Shown piece by piece: positions 45,856 through 56,077 of a stretch of DNA of 64,000 bases. Under the pieces are notes generated by a model. That model had not been told where the DNA came from. It worked only from the letters and a program-made list of their open reading frames with translations, and made no database searches. Position 1 is the first letter of the stretch. Every line of letters begins with the position of its first letter. Where the stretch lies: positions 62,001 through 126,000 of the forward strand of contig NZ_BCTN01000011.1 in assembly GCF_001571305.1 (NCBI RefSeq), given 5' to 3'. The DNA comes from Erwinia persicina NBRC 102418 (GTDB lineage: Bacteria; Pseudomonadota; Gammaproteobacteria; Enterobacterales; Enterobacteriaceae). The position numbers and the translations under genes are program-made.

Positions 45856-46847
45856 GTGCGCCTCCGCACCAGCCAGACAAAGAAGGGGGCCCCGATCAGC
45901 GCCAGCACCGCGCCGGCGGGCAGTTCGGCCGGATACGTCAGGCCGCGTGCCAGCAGATCAGCGGCCAGCATCAGCAGGGCGCCCAGCAGCATCGCCGTCG
46001 GCAGCATCAGGCGCAGATCGTGGCCGACCCACGCCCGCGCCATATGCGGCACCAGCAGCCCGAGGAATGCCACCGGCCCGGCAACGCTGACGCAGCTGCC
46101 GACCAGCAGCACCACCACGATATTGACCAGCAGACGCAGGCGGCTGAGATTAACACCCAGCGTGCGGGCGCTGTCGTCGCTGACGCGCAGCAGATTAAGG
46201 CGGGCAGCCAGTAGCCAGGCCAGCGGGGAGAGCAGGGCCGTAAACGGAAACAGCTGCCAGAATTCACGCCAGCGCACGTGGGATACGCCGCCCGCCAGCC
46301 AGTGCAGGATGCCGTACGCGTGATCTTCGGCCAGCAGAAGCGTGGCTTTCGTCAGGGCGGCGCACAGGGCTGACACCGTCACCCCGGCCAGGATCAGGCG
46401 GCTGCGGTCACCCGCCTGCTGCCAGCCTCTGCCCAGCAGCATCACCAGCCCCCAGCTCACCCCGCCGCCGCAGGCCGCCAGCAGCGCGATACTGTATCCG
46501 GCGACCCAGGCAGGGTTATACGCGCTGGCCAGAACCATGGCCAGTGAGGCACCAGCATTAATACCCAGCAGGGAAGGGGACGCCAGCGGGTTACGCGTCA
46601 GGGTCTGCAACAGGCTGCCCGCCAGCGCCAGGCTGGCCCCGAGCAGCATCGCGACCAGGCTGCGCGGCAGACGCAGGTTAAGCACCAGCGCCTGCGGCAG
46701 CGAAGGGGGGCCTCCGGGAAACAGGGCGCTCAGCGCCTGCCACGGGCTGACGGGCACCGGTGACCAGCAGAACAGCGACAGCCAGAACGTCAGGAACAGT
46801 GCCAGCAGCGGCAGGCCCCACGCCAGCAGCGGGGTCTGGCGCATCAT
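45852..46847 (-). CDS. fecC: Ferric citrate ABC permease subunit
   Basis: A 331-residue permease, homologous to FecD. It has GASLALAGSLLQTLTRNPLA followed by SPSLLGINAGASLAMV, and VAFLGLLVPHMARAWVGHDL near the C-terminus. Two adjacent ATG codons occur at 46847 and 46844; the fecB stop overlaps them. Forms the inner-membrane channel with FecD. Confidence 0.94.
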   Translation of the reverse strand: MMRQTPLLAWGLPLLALFLTFWLSLFCWSPVPVSPWQALSALFPGGPPSLPQALVLNLRLPRSLVAMLLGASLALAGSLLQTLTRNPLASPSLLGINAGASLAMVLASAYNPAWVAGYSIALLAACGGGVSWGLVMLLGRGWQQAGDRSRLILAGVTVSALCAALTKATLLLAEDHAYGILHWLAGGVSHVRWREFWQLFPFTALLSPLAWLLAARLNLLRVSDDSARTLGVNLSRLRLLVNIVVVLLVGSCVSVAGPVAFLGLLVPHMARAWVGHDLRLMLPTAMLLGALLMLAADLLARGLTYPAELPAGAVLALIGAPFFVWLVRRRT

Positions 46848-47749
46848 TGCGCAACGGGAACCGGACGGTGATGGAGAAGGGCGACCAGGTCGCTGGCGAT
46901 ATGTTCCGCCGCAAACAGCCCGCGCATCCGCGCCCAGACATTGCTGTCAACCGCCACCACCTGATGGCGCTGGGCGGCTTTCAGCATCGGCCACAGTGCA
47001 TCCTGCTGCCAGTCGCGCACGATGCTCTGCTGACGGTAGTGGGCGACAATCAGCCAGTCCGGATCGGTGGCCAGCAGCTGTTCCAGGTTAATGCTGATCA
47101 TCGCCGCCTGGCCCACCGGCTGCGGCACTTTCATTCCCAGCGCTGCCAGCACGCTGCCGGTCCAGGACTGGCTGCTGTAGAGGTTGAACTGCTGTTCTCG
47201 CGAGGTGCCGAACACCACCGTCTGGTTTTTGGGCAGTTCGGCGGCAAAGGCCTGCATGCGCTGATGATGCAGAGTCAGGCGCTGCTGCATTTCACCGTCT
47301 TTCCCGACAGCCTTACCAATAATTGCCGCAGATTGCAGATTTTCGGCCCAGGTCTCATTGCGCGACTTTAGCATCAGCGTCGGCGCGATGCTTTTCAGCT
47401 GGCCGAGAATACCGCCGTGGCGGGCAGCGTCGGCAATAATCAGATCCGGCTTCAGCGCCGCAATCACTTCCAGGCTGGGCTGGGCACGGGTGCCCACCGA
47501 TTTCCACGGCTGGATGCGCGCCCGCACCTCCGGCAGAATGCGCGTTGGATCATTGTCATCCGCCACGCCCACCGGACTGACGCCGACGGCGGCCAGCGCA
47601 TCCACAAAGGACAGTTCCAGCACCACGACGCGCTGCGGCGTTTTATCCAGCGTAAAGGGACCGTTGCTGTCCTGCACGGTCACTGCCCGGGCGACAGGCA
47701 CGATGACCAGCAGGGTGCTGAACAGAATAAGGATGAGTCGCGTTAGCAT
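46844..47749 (-). CDS. fecB: Ferric citrate periplasmic binding protein
   Basis: A 301-residue class III binding protein with signal peptide ending near ARAVTV, then DSNGPFTLDKTPQRVVVLEL, as in FecB. ALKPDLIIADAARHGGI and LLATDPDWLIVAHY are the lobe features. Its ribosome binding site GGAGG is strong. It carries ferric citrate from FecA to FecCD. Confidence 0.94.
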   Translation of the reverse strand: MLTRLILILFSTLLVIVPVARAVTVQDSNGPFTLDKTPQRVVVLELSFVDALAAVGVSPVGVADDNDPTRILPEVRARIQPWKSVGTRAQPSLEVIAALKPDLIIADAARHGGILGQLKSIAPTLMLKSRNETWAENLQSAAIIGKAVGKDGEMQQRLTLHHQRMQAFAAELPKNQTVVFGTSREQQFNLYSSQSWTGSVLAALGMKVPQPVGQAAMISINLEQLLATDPDWLIVAHYRQQSIVRDWQQDALWPMLKAAQRHQVVAVDSNVWARMRGLFAAEHIASDLVALLHHRPVPVAQ

Positions 47750-47814
47750 GTTTCCTCCGGATCACAGAAACGAAAAGCGAGCTGCCGTAACGCAGCCCGC
47801 TGGGGGACGAACGA

Positions 47815-50172
47815 TCAGAACTTCACTGAGCCCTGCATATAAATCGTGCGCGGCTGACCGGCGTACAGGCCCTTGTTATTGTCTTCGGCGGCACGGGTAA
47901 AGTAATGATGGTCGAAGATATTTTTCACCCCGACGCCCAGATTGAGGTTGGCGAACTGCGGGCCAAAATCATAACTGGCGCGCGCGCCCCACAGCATAAA
48001 GCCGGGTATGCGGCCAAGGCTGCCGTCCGCACTCTCATCCTGCGTGTTGGCGTTGTCCGCGTACTGACCAGACTGATATTCGCTGTTGACGTTAAAGGTC
48101 CAGCTTCCACTGAGGTAATCCATCCCCAGCGTCCCCTTATGCTTCGGTGAAAACGGCACCTGATTGCCATAGTTATCTCCGGCCTGACGGATCACCGCAT
48201 TCACGTAAGCATAGCTGGCGGAAACGGAGAGGTTTTCCAGCGCCGGCGAGACATCGCCCAGGTCATAGCGCAGCCGGCTTTCCAGCCCGCTGTGGCGGGT
48301 TTTTCCGCGCGAGGTCACGCTGTCATCAGTCTGGTTAGACTCATACTGGTTGCTGAAGTTAATCAGGAACAGGCCCACTTCCGCCTGCAGGGCCTGGTTA
48401 TCAAAGCGGGTACCCAGTTCCCAGGTCCGCGCCTTTTCCGGCTCAATGCTGCCGCTGCTGACCGCTTTACCAATCTGGCTGTACTGCACGGTGCCGAAGG
48501 AGCCTTCAGTATTGGCATACAGGTTCCACGACTCGTTGAGGTGATACAGCACATTCAGCGCCGGGAGCGGGGCGTTATAGCCAATCTCCTGTCTGCCGTC
48601 TTTGACGTAGTCGTTCTGATACGACTGGATATGCTCATAGCGCATGCCCGGCGTCAGGGTCCAGTTACCCACGTCGATGCGGTCATCAATATACCAGGCG
48701 TGCGCCTCGGTGCCGGACTGCGTATCCCGGTCGTACGGGCTGTTGCCGGTGGGCAGTCTGCCGCTGCTGGCGGGGCTGGTGTAGCGGACTTCGTGGGTGG
48801 ATTCACTGACGTAGCGGTAGCCGACGCCCACTTCATGGGCGGTTTCCCCGAGGGTGAAGCTCTGGCTGTAGCGCGGCTCCACGCCGCGCACCCAGTATTC
48901 ACGCGGTGACAGCGTCAGGTTTTTCCCCTGATCGAGATAGCCGCTGCGCAGGGTGTTGGTATAGAAAGTCAGAACAGAAAACTTGTGCTGCGTGTCCGGC
49001 TGATACTGATAGCCGAGGCTGGCCAGCTGGCGGCGGCCCCAGAACTCGTCGTACGGGCGGGTGGACTGGAAACGGTCAGCGTTGTAGTCGGCGCGCGACA
49101 GACCGCCCGGCATCTGCGCCCGGCCTTCATAGTATTGCAGCAGGCTGGTGAAGGTGTGTACCTCGTTTGGCGCATAGCGGGTTTTCAGCATCACGTCGTC
49201 GATTTTGGTCGAGCTGTGTTCGCGCCAGTCGCTGCCCCGGGTGCCGGAGTAGAGCAGCGCCGCGCCGAGGCCGTTATCGGCGGTGCCGCCGATCATCAGA
49301 TTGCCGCTGCCTTTGGGATCGTGCTGGCTGGAGGTCGGGCTCTGTAACCCTTCCATTCCGGCTTCAATGCCAAATTCTTTCGGGATGGCGCGGGTGACAA
49401 AGTTCACCACGCCGCCCACGCTCTGCGGTCCGTAGCGCACGGCACCGCCCCCGCGCACCACGTCGACGGCATCCATATTCCCGAGCGATACCGGGGCCAG
49501 CGACAGCTGCGGCTGGCCGTACGGGGCGAACGGCACCGGAATACCGTCCATCAGAATGGTTGAGCGGCTGGCCAGACGCGGGTTGAGCCCGCGAATGCCA
49601 AAGTTCATTGCCATATCATGGCTGCCCGTGCCGTTATTTTCCGGGGCGTTGACGCCGGGAATACGGTTCAGTGCTTCGCGCAGAGTGGTGGCACCGGTTT
49701 TGGTAAAATCCTCACGGCGGAGCACATCACGCGCTCCGGCATGTTCGAAGACGTCATTCTCACGGGCTTCGGCCAGCCAGTCACCGACCACGGTCAGCGT
49801 TTCTGCGGGGGCTGCCGGCACCGGCGTCACCGTCCACGCGTTGTTACCCAGCGATTTCCCCTGCAGACCGCTGCCGTTGAGCAGGGTTTGCAGACCCTCC
49901 TCTGGTGTATAGCGGCCGTTCAGCCCCGGGCTTTGTTTACCCTGCGTCAGTGACGCGTCGAGTGACAGGGTGATGCCGGCGCGGGCTGCAAACTGGTTCA
50001 GCGCGCTGTCGAGATCCGTGGCGGCAATCTGATAGGCCTGGGGCGTGGCCGCTGCTGCGGCGGCAAAAGGTGCCGCCAGCAGGGCGGCAGGGATCAGCGC
50101 GCAGTGAAGCGCGGCAGCCAGAGGTGTTGCCTGGTAAAAAGCGTACTGAATGCGGGGGCTGGGTTCAGACAT
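47815..50172 (-). CDS. fecA: Ferric citrate outer-membrane receptor with signalling domain
   Basis: A 785-residue TonB-dependent receptor very close to E. coli FecA. The order is signal peptide, periplasmic STN signalling domain (about residues 45-120: [20 protein letters not shown]), plug ([40 protein letters not shown]), 22-strand barrel, and terminal KF. The STN domain contacts FecR when ferric citrate binds, which frees FecI to transcribe fecA. RBS CGGAGACGG. A FecI-type promoter lies just upstream. Confidence 0.96.
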   Translation of the reverse strand: MSEPSPRIQYAFYQATPLAAALHCALIPAALLAAPFAAAAAATPQAYQIAATDLDSALNQFAARAGITLSLDASLTQGKQSPGLNGRYTPEEGLQTLLNGSGLQGKSLGNNAWTVTPVPAAPAETLTVVGDWLAEARENDVFEHAGARDVLRREDFTKTGATTLREALNRIPGVNAPENNGTGSHDMAMNFGIRGLNPRLASRSTILMDGIPVPFAPYGQPQLSLAPVSLGNMDAVDVVRGGGAVRYGPQSVGGVVNFVTRAIPKEFGIEAGMEGLQSPTSSQHDPKGSGNLMIGGTADNGLGAALLYSGTRGSDWREHSSTKIDDVMLKTRYAPNEVHTFTSLLQYYEGRAQMPGGLSRADYNADRFQSTRPYDEFWGRRQLASLGYQYQPDTQHKFSVLTFYTNTLRSGYLDQGKNLTLSPREYWVRGVEPRYSQSFTLGETAHEVGVGYRYVSESTHEVRYTSPASSGRLPTGNSPYDRDTQSGTEAHAWYIDDRIDVGNWTLTPGMRYEHIQSYQNDYVKDGRQEIGYNAPLPALNVLYHLNESWNLYANTEGSFGTVQYSQIGKAVSSGSIEPEKARTWELGTRFDNQALQAEVGLFLINFSNQYESNQTDDSVTSRGKTRHSGLESRLRYDLGDVSPALENLSVSASYAYVNAVIRQAGDNYGNQVPFSPKHKGTLGMDYLSGSWTFNVNSEYQSGQYADNANTQDESADGSLGRIPGFMLWGARASYDFGPQFANLNLGVGVKNIFDHHYFTRAAEDNNKGLYAGQPRTIYMQGSVKF

Positions 50173-50232
50173 GACCGTCTCCGAAAAAAATCATTTTTAT
50201 GTGGTGTACTACAGGAGTCGGATGAGCCGCGC

Positions 50233-50262
50233 AAAAGGGACAATCGAAATGAAAATATTTCT
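50233..50262 (-). promoter_or_regulatory. Likely FecI-dependent fecA promoter
   Basis: On the minus strand this reads GAAATATTTTCATTTCGATT followed by GTCCCTTTT. As I recall it, the E. coli fecA promoter has nearly the same core, AATTCTTATTTCGATTGTCC, which would set the -35 and -10 elements for the ECF sigma factor FecI. It sits 61-90 bases upstream of the fecA start. The comparison is from memory. Confidence 0.6.
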
Positions 50263-50285
50263 TATTTTTATTCAGTGTCAGGGGG

Positions 50286-51257
50286 TCAGGCGGCGCTGAC
50301 CCTGACCCAGTAACGGCTGCGGGTATGAATGGCGATCGGTAACGTCTGCGCCAGCACCCGCAGTAGCTGGTCGGTATCGCGCAGCGGAAAGGTGCCGCTG
50401 ACGCGCAGATCGGCGGCGCTGGGGTCGCAGCTCAGTATCCCGTGGCGATAGCGTGCCACCTCGGCAAGCACCTCCGACAGGCGGCGATTGCTGACCGTTA
50501 ACAGGCCCTGCGTCCAGCTGATATCGCCAGGCGTTAATGCGCGGACGGGGTCAAAGACCCGGTCGGTAAAGCGCAGCGTCTGGCCTGCCTGCACGCGGAT
50601 TTTCTGCTGAGGGGCGGCGTTAAGCGTGACTTCGACCGCATGCTTTTCTACGGTCAGCTGCGTCTGATGCTCCCACTGACGTACGCTGAATGCCGTGCCC
50701 AGCGCGCGCAGGCTGCCCTGGCGGGTGATGACCCGAAACGGACGCTGCTGCGCGTCCCTCGCCGTGCTAATGGCGATCTCACCCTGTGCCAGATGCAGCA
50801 CACGCTGCTGCGGGCTGAAAGCCACGCTCACGGCGCTGGCGGTATTGAGCTGTAGCTGTGAGCCATCGTCCAGCCGCACCTGACGCTGTTCGCCGGTGCC
50901 GGTGTGGTAATCGGACCGCAGACCGACGCCGAGCGGGGACTGCCACAGCTGCCAGCTGGTGCCACCGACGCCCAGCAGTACCAGCAGCGATTTCAGCACC
51001 CGGCGACGGGTCAGGTGCGCGCTCTGCTGCGCCTGATGCAGCGTCTGATAGCTGAGATGGCCCGGGATATTTTTCAGCTGGCCCTGCAGGGATTCCACGC
51101 GCTGCCAGGCCCAGCGGTGGTCTTCATGCTGCTGATACCATGCCTGCCATTTTGCGCTCTGCTGCGGGGTGATCTCCCCGGCGCACAGGGTGGCGAACCA
51201 GTGCGCCGCCATTTTCAGCGCCAGCTTCTGCCGGTCACTGACCGGTTCATGCCTCAT
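50286..51257 (-). CDS. fecR: FecR transmembrane signal transducer
   Basis: A 323-residue anti-sigma/activator protein. The N-terminal cytoplasmic domain has the paired tryptophans of the FecI-binding region (AHWFATLCAGEITPQQSAKW, QHEDHRWAWQRVESLQGQL), then a membrane helix (VLKSLLVLLGVGGTSWQLWQ) and a large periplasmic FecR domain (QRQVRLDDGSQLQLNTASAV). It passes the FecA signal to FecI. It starts one base after the fecI stop region. Confidence 0.93.
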   Translation of the reverse strand: MRHEPVSDRQKLALKMAAHWFATLCAGEITPQQSAKWQAWYQQHEDHRWAWQRVESLQGQLKNIPGHLSYQTLHQAQQSAHLTRRRVLKSLLVLLGVGGTSWQLWQSPLGVGLRSDYHTGTGEQRQVRLDDGSQLQLNTASAVSVAFSPQQRVLHLAQGEIAISTARDAQQRPFRVITRQGSLRALGTAFSVRQWEHQTQLTVEKHAVEVTLNAAPQQKIRVQAGQTLRFTDRVFDPVRALTPGDISWTQGLLTVSNRRLSEVLAEVARYRHGILSCDPSAADLRVSGTFPLRDTDQLLRVLAQTLPIAIHTRSRYWVRVSAA

Positions 51258-51258
51258 G

Positions 51259-51777
51259 TCAGCCCAGCCCCAGCCGGAACAGCAGGCAGTGTTCCGTGGC
51301 TCTGGCCATGTATTTTTTCACTGAACTGACGGAGACGTTCAGCTGGCCGGCAATCTGCGCATAGGTCAGCCCTTCCAGCTGCGACAGCAGAAACGCCTGG
51401 CGCACTTTTGCGCCGAGTCCGTCGAGCATCGCATCAATTTCCTGCAGCGTTTCCAGCAGCTCATGCTGAAGTTCGGGGGAGGGCACCTGCGCTTCCGGCA
51501 GCTGTTCCAGCATCTCCAGCCAGGCGCGCTCCAGCGCATTGCGGCGGAAAAAGTCGACCATCACGCGCCGGGCGACGGTGCAGAGGAACGATTTCGGCTC
51601 GCGGATATCCTGGGCGCTGCCCCCGAGCAGCACCCGAACAAAGGTATCCTGAGCCAGATCGTCCGCATCGCAGCTGGAGCCCAGCTTGTGCTGCAGCCAG
51701 TGGCGCAGCCAGCGGTGATGCGTCTGATACAGGGTGTTAAAAGCGTTGGCAGCCAGCGGCGCCGTCAGCGTTGACAT
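51259..51777 (-). CDS. fecI: ECF sigma factor FecI
   Basis: A 172-residue ECF sigma factor: region 2 (CDADDLAQDTFVRVLLGGSA) and region 4 helix-turn-helix (LEGLTYAQIAGQLNVSVSSV, KKYMARATEHCLLFRLG). First gene of the cluster, followed directly by fecR. A Fur box is 45-60 bases upstream, so the regulator pair is shut down when iron is plentiful. The ribosome binding site is weak. Confidence 0.94.
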   Translation of the reverse strand: MSTLTAPLAANAFNTLYQTHHRWLRHWLQHKLGSSCDADDLAQDTFVRVLLGGSAQDIREPKSFLCTVARRVMVDFFRRNALERAWLEMLEQLPEAQVPSPELQHELLETLQEIDAMLDGLGAKVRQAFLLSQLEGLTYAQIAGQLNVSVSSVKKYMARATEHCLLFRLGLG

Positions 51778-51816
51778 AAGAAGTTACATCGCCCGGCAAA
51801 AAAATGACGCTGAGAG

Positions 51817-51840
51817 GATAATTGATAATGGTTATCATTA
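51817..51840. promoter_or_regulatory. Fur box upstream of fecI
   Basis: The stretch contains TGATAA-TGG-TTATCA at 51823-51837, a perfect inverted repeat, with a further overlapping GATAAT to the left. This is the standard Fur site shape and lies at the expected distance from the fecI start. Confidence 0.82.
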
Positions 51841-52016
51841 CAATGGTGGCAATTTGTGCGGTGCCCGGCGGCGGGGGGGGCGCGTGGTCACTGCCCGGGC
51901 AGCGGAACAACGGGGCTGAACAGCGGCGGCTGCCAGCCGGATCTGCCATCACTATCCCGCTGCGGTGTCAGTGCGAACGTGCCGACGACGGTGCCTGTCG
52001 CCAGGCGATTTTTGGC

Positions 52017-53162
52017 TTAAGCCAGCCCGTTCTCCACCAGTGCTGAACGCGATATCTCCGCGACGGACTTCATCCCGGTCAGCGTCATCGCCACCCGCAT
52101 CTCTTTTTCAATCAGCGTCAGCAGGTTTTCGACGCCAGCCTGACCGGCCGTTGCCAGCGCATAAAGGTAAGCACGGCCTAACAGCACGGTGTCTGCGCCC
52201 AGTGCAATCATACGCACCACGTCCAGACCGTTGCGGATGCCGCTGTCGGCCAGGATGGCAATATCGCCTTTTACCGCATCGGCAATGGCGGGCAGCGCAC
52301 GGGCGGTAGAGAGCACGCCGTCTAACTGGCGACCACCGTGGTTGGACACCACAATGCCGTCGGCCCCGAAGCGCACGGCATCGCGCGCATCGTCAGGATC
52401 GAGGATGCCTTTAATGATCATCGGGCCGTCCCAGAACTCACGGATCCACTCCAGATCGCTCCAGCTTATAGAGGGATCGAAGTTATTCGCCAGCCAGCCA
52501 ATATAATCTTCCAGCCCGGTGGGCTTGCCGAGGTAGGCGGAGATATTGCCCAGGTCATGCGGCCTGCCGTGCAGCCCGACGTCCCACGCCCATTGCGGGT
52601 GGGTCACGGCCTGGCCGTAGCGGCGCAGGGCGGCATTCGCCCCGCTCATCCCCGAATGCGCATCACGGTAGCGCGCGCCGGGGGTGGGCATATCCACGGT
52701 AAACACCAGCGTGGAGCAGCCTGCGGCTTTCGCGCGTTCCAGCGCGTTACGCATAAACCCGCGATCTTTCAGTACATAGAGCTGGAACCACATCGGGCGG
52801 GTGATGGCCGGGGCCACCTCTTCAATCGGGCAGACCGATACGGTGGAGAGCGTAAACGGAATGCCCTTTGCCGCTGCGGCCTTCGCTGCCTGCACTTCAC
52901 CCCGACGGGCGTACATGCCGCACAGCCCGACCGGGGCCAGCGCCACCGGCATCGACAGCGTTTCGTTAAACAGCGTGGTGTGCAGGCTCAGGTCGGACAT
53001 ATTGTTCAGCACCCGCTGCTTTAGCGCGATGCTGGCCAGGTCCTCAACATTACGCCGCAGCGTATGTTCGGCATAGGCTCCGCCATCAATGTAGTGAAAC
53101 AGAAACGGTGGCAGGATGCGTTTGGCTGCGGCGCGGTAGTCGGTTCCGGCTGAAATAATCAT
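52017..53162 (-). CDS. lldD: L-lactate dehydrogenase (FMN, membrane-associated)
   Basis: A 381-residue FMN-dependent alpha-hydroxy-acid dehydrogenase. It shows [20 protein letters not shown] at the N-terminus, [12 protein letters not shown], and the catalytic histidine region [15 protein letters not shown], followed by the phosphate-binding [13 protein letters not shown]. It oxidises L-lactate to pyruvate and feeds quinone. Its start overlaps the lldR stop. Length and gene order match E. coli lldPRD. Confidence 0.95.
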   Translation of the reverse strand: MIISAGTDYRAAAKRILPPFLFHYIDGGAYAEHTLRRNVEDLASIALKQRVLNNMSDLSLHTTLFNETLSMPVALAPVGLCGMYARRGEVQAAKAAAAKGIPFTLSTVSVCPIEEVAPAITRPMWFQLYVLKDRGFMRNALERAKAAGCSTLVFTVDMPTPGARYRDAHSGMSGANAALRRYGQAVTHPQWAWDVGLHGRPHDLGNISAYLGKPTGLEDYIGWLANNFDPSISWSDLEWIREFWDGPMIIKGILDPDDARDAVRFGADGIVVSNHGGRQLDGVLSTARALPAIADAVKGDIAILADSGIRNGLDVVRMIALGADTVLLGRAYLYALATAGQAGVENLLTLIEKEMRVAMTLTGMKSVAEISRSALVENGLA

Positions 53163-53929
53163 CGATTTTCGTCCCTTGTGATATCGGTATCGTCATCCGG
53201 CAGGCGGGTGCTGCGCCGCTGCCGGGCTTCATTTTCATGCAGGTTTTTCAGGGTGGTCTGCACAAAACCAAGGTGGTGTCTGGCCGCCTGACTCGCCCGC
53301 TCCGGGTCCCCGGCAAGGATCGCCAGCAGCAGCGCCTCATGCTGCTCTGTCAGCCGGGCAAAAATGGTCGGGGCGGTGTACATACGTTCACGGCTGTGGG
53401 CCACGGAGGATTGCAGCAGATCGAAGAAGCCGCGCATGGTCTGTAACAGCACCACGTTGTGTGAGGCTTCGGCAATCGCCAGGTGAAAGCGCACATCGGC
53501 CTGGGTGGCCATCTCCGGCGACAGGCTCTCCTGCTGCTGGATGGCGTCAAAGCAGCTTTGCAGCTTCTCTTTGTCGGCGTCGGTGGCGCGCAGTGCGGCA
53601 TACCAGGCGGTGCTGGCTTCAATGGCGTGGCGGGCTTCCAGAATATCATTGCGATAGTCCGGATCGTCGGCCACCAGCGCCTTCAGCGGCTGGACGATGC
53701 GCTGTTCTGACCACGGTGGCGGCGCATCGCACAGGTAGTAGCCGCCGCCGTGACGGCTGTACAGGATGCCTTCCCCCACCAGTTTCTGCAGCGCTTCGCG
53801 CAGCGACGATCGCGACACAGCCAGTTCTTCGGCCAGCTTACGTTCAGCAGGCAGCCGGGCGCCTGCCGCCAGCTGGCGTGCGGCAATCAGCGCACGAATA
53901 CGTTCGACAAGCTGGACGGAGGCGGTCAT
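53159..53929 (-). CDS. lldR: L-lactate-responsive GntR/FadR-type regulator
   Basis: A 256-residue FadR-subfamily regulator: winged helix-turn-helix ([20 protein letters not shown]) in the first 75 residues and an all-helical ligand domain ([20 protein letters not shown], with the metal-binding histidines). It sits between lldP and lldD with four-base overlaps on both sides. In E. coli LldR represses, and with L-lactate activates, the operon from two distant operators; two matching elements occur upstream of lldP here. Confidence 0.94.
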   Translation of the reverse strand: MTASVQLVERIRALIAARQLAAGARLPAERKLAEELAVSRSSLREALQKLVGEGILYSRHGGGYYLCDAPPPWSEQRIVQPLKALVADDPDYRNDILEARHAIEASTAWYAALRATDADKEKLQSCFDAIQQQESLSPEMATQADVRFHLAIAEASHNVVLLQTMRGFFDLLQSSVAHSRERMYTAPTIFARLTEQHEALLLAILAGDPERASQAARHHLGFVQTTLKNLHENEARQRRSTRLPDDDTDITRDENR

Positions 53930-55578
53930 GGGATCATCCAGGTGAGGACGTAGGCCTGCAGCGTGGTGATCACCCCGACCATGCAGGTGAATATCAGGCT
54001 GTGCTTCACGGTAAAGCGGAACAGATCCGACTCTTTCCCGACCAGCCCCACTGCCGCACAGGCAATGGCAATCGACTGCGGGGAGATCATCTTGCCGGTC
54101 ACGCCGCCGGTGGTATTCGCCGCCACCAGCAGCAGGTCGGACACGCCAATCTGCTGTGCGGTGGTGGCCTGCAGCGCGGCAAACAGCGCGTTAGAAGAGG
54201 TATCCGATCCGGTCAGGAACACCCCGAGCCAGCCGAGGAACGGCGAGAAGAAGGTGAAAGCAGGGCCGGTATGGGCCAGCGCCAGTGCCAGCGTGGCCGA
54301 CAGTCCGGAGTAGTTAGAAATAAAGGCGAAGGCCAGCACCATCCCGATAGAGTAGATGGGCAATGCCAGTTCTTTCAGCGTGCTGCGAAAGGTCGACAGG
54401 GCATCGGCAGGCTTCATCTTCAGATAGACGATGGCGATCAGCGCCGCCACGATGATCGCGGTGCCGGTGGCCGACAGCCAGTCAAATTTAAACACCGCCG
54501 CGTAAGGCGTGACAGCGCTGACCACTGGCGGCATTTTCGCCACCAGTTTATCAAGGAACGGGATCGGGATATTCACCACCAGGTCGTACAGCGCGCCACC
54601 CGGGGCAAACAGCGCCTTGAACGGCGGGATGCTCCACAGCGTAACGGTGGCGGTCAGAAACAGGAACGGCATCCAGGCACGGATAATCTGGCCCGTGCGG
54701 TATTTCTCCACCACCAGCGGCTGTTCAGCCGCGTTATCCGCCGGTTTAAAGCGGAAGATGCGCACCGGTTTCCAGACGCGCAGGAACAGCGTCAGGCATA
54801 CCAGTGACACCAGGGAGGAGATAATATCCGGCAGTTCGGGGCCGAGGAAGTTGGAACTGAGATACTGAGCGAGGGCAAAGGATCCGCCAGCGACGATCAC
54901 CGCAGGCCAGGTCTCTTTGATCCCACGCCAGCCGTCCATGATCGCCATGATCCAGAACAGCACGATCATCGTCAGGAAGGGCAGCTGACGGCCCACCATC
55001 TGGCCAATTTCAAAGCTGTCCAGCCCTGTGACCTGGCCGGCCACAATAATCGGGATGCCCATCGCGCCAAAGGCCACCGGGGCGGTGTTGACGATCAGGC
55101 ACAGACCCGCCGCATACAGTGGATTGAAGCCCAGACCCACCAGCAACGCCGCGGTGATCGCCACCGGCGCACCGAACCCGGCTGCGCCTTCAAGGAACGC
55201 GCCGAACGAGAAACCGACAATCAGCATCTGCAGGCGCTGATCGGGGGTGATCGACAAAATTGAGGCACGAATAATATCGAACTGCCCGGTTTTCACCGAA
55301 ATTTTATAAACGAAGACAGCGGCAATAATAATCCAGGCGATAGGCCATAGCCCGTAGAAGAAGCCATACACCACCGAAGCCAGTGCGCGATCGACCGGCA
55401 TGCGGTAAAGAAACAGCGCCACCATCAGCGCCAGCACCACGGTGATGGTCGCGGCAAGGTAGCCCTTCAGCTTGAGCTTAATCAGCGCGAAGAAGAAGAA
55501 CAGGATCGGAATGGCGGCGATCAGGCTGGATAGCCAGATATTGTCCAGCGGGTCATACACTTGTTGCCAGGGCTGCAT
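53926..55578 (-). CDS. lldP: L-lactate permease
   Basis: A 550-residue transporter of the LctP family with at least 12 membrane helices, matching E. coli LldP in length. Phrases include [60 protein letters not shown] and [20 protein letters not shown]. It imports L-lactate, D-lactate and glycolate by proton symport. First gene of the operon. Confidence 0.95.
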   Translation of the reverse strand: MQPWQQVYDPLDNIWLSSLIAAIPILFFFFALIKLKLKGYLAATITVVLALMVALFLYRMPVDRALASVVYGFFYGLWPIAWIIIAAVFVYKISVKTGQFDIIRASILSITPDQRLQMLIVGFSFGAFLEGAAGFGAPVAITAALLVGLGFNPLYAAGLCLIVNTAPVAFGAMGIPIIVAGQVTGLDSFEIGQMVGRQLPFLTMIVLFWIMAIMDGWRGIKETWPAVIVAGGSFALAQYLSSNFLGPELPDIISSLVSLVCLTLFLRVWKPVRIFRFKPADNAAEQPLVVEKYRTGQIIRAWMPFLFLTATVTLWSIPPFKALFAPGGALYDLVVNIPIPFLDKLVAKMPPVVSAVTPYAAVFKFDWLSATGTAIIVAALIAIVYLKMKPADALSTFRSTLKELALPIYSIGMVLAFAFISNYSGLSATLALALAHTGPAFTFFSPFLGWLGVFLTGSDTSSNALFAALQATTAQQIGVSDLLLVAANTTGGVTGKMISPQSIAIACAAVGLVGKESDLFRFTVKHSLIFTCMVGVITTLQAYVLTWMIP

Positions 55579-55753
55579 ACAGGTTTCTCCAGAGTTTTTC
55601 TCACCCCCCTGCTGATTACGGTCCTACCAATTCAGCTATCTGGGGTTAACAGCTGCTGATAGTTAATATTTTGTTAGTTAAATACAATGATTGTTGTTTG
55701 AATTTTGCTTTTTTGTGGGGGTGATTCATCTTTTTTCGGAATTGGTAGGACCA
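55579..55753 (-). promoter_or_regulatory. lldP promoter region with two LldR operators
   Basis: The same 14-base word GAATTGGTAGGACC appears on the minus strand at 55633-55620 and on the plus strand at 55739-55752. Each contains the FadR-family core GGT-N3-ACC. Centre to centre they are about 120 bases apart, close to the spacing described for the E. coli LldR O1 and O2 sites, which flank the promoter. The DNA between them is AT-rich, as expected of a promoter. Confidence 0.8.
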
Positions 55754-56077
55754 CTGGAAAGGGGAGGGAGGAAACACCTGCGATTAGCGTCAGGGAATGA
55801 CCCCGGAGATATTCTCAGTCATTCAATGGGTGGATGAACAGCCCCTCACACAATCGTGCCCGCTGTGGGTTTGAAAACAGCCACGTCGGAGGCTGCGGGT
55901 AAAGGAGGAAGGGCTGATTGCAGCAGGCTGCCGGCCAGGGAAGGCCGGCCGCCAGGCCACAGGGATGTGTTTATGCCGTTGCAGCAAGCAGCCCTTCCTC
56001 CGTAGACCTGGTACTGCGCCTCCCGCGATAAAGACCTGGCCATGTTGCCTGAGTGATTCCAGTGGCGGGGCAGGGGA
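55754..56077. other. Non-coding region between the lldP promoter and the end of fepA
   Basis: About 324 bases with no convincing gene. The main feature is a 13-base perfect inverted repeat whose arms enclose about 70 bases (55904-56001), with a nested GGCCGGCC-rich hairpin. The word GACCTGG is also repeated near 56005 and 56033. A minus-strand frame crosses it but is an extension into unlike sequence. Confidence 0.5.
55904..56001. repeat. Long-armed inverted repeat (13 bp arms)
   Basis: GGAGGAAGGGCTG at 55904-55916 is the exact reverse complement of CAGCCCTTCCTCC at 55989-56001. Pairing extends loosely inward (GCAGC on each side), and the loop contains its own CCGGCC/GGCCGG hairpin. The nature is unknown: a remnant of a small repeat element or a structured RNA. 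Confidence 0.65.

Noticed and set aside
53461-54807. A 448-codon plus-strand frame opposite lldR and lldP
   Set aside because: Antisense shadow of clear lld genes; repetitive Arg/Gly-rich composition.
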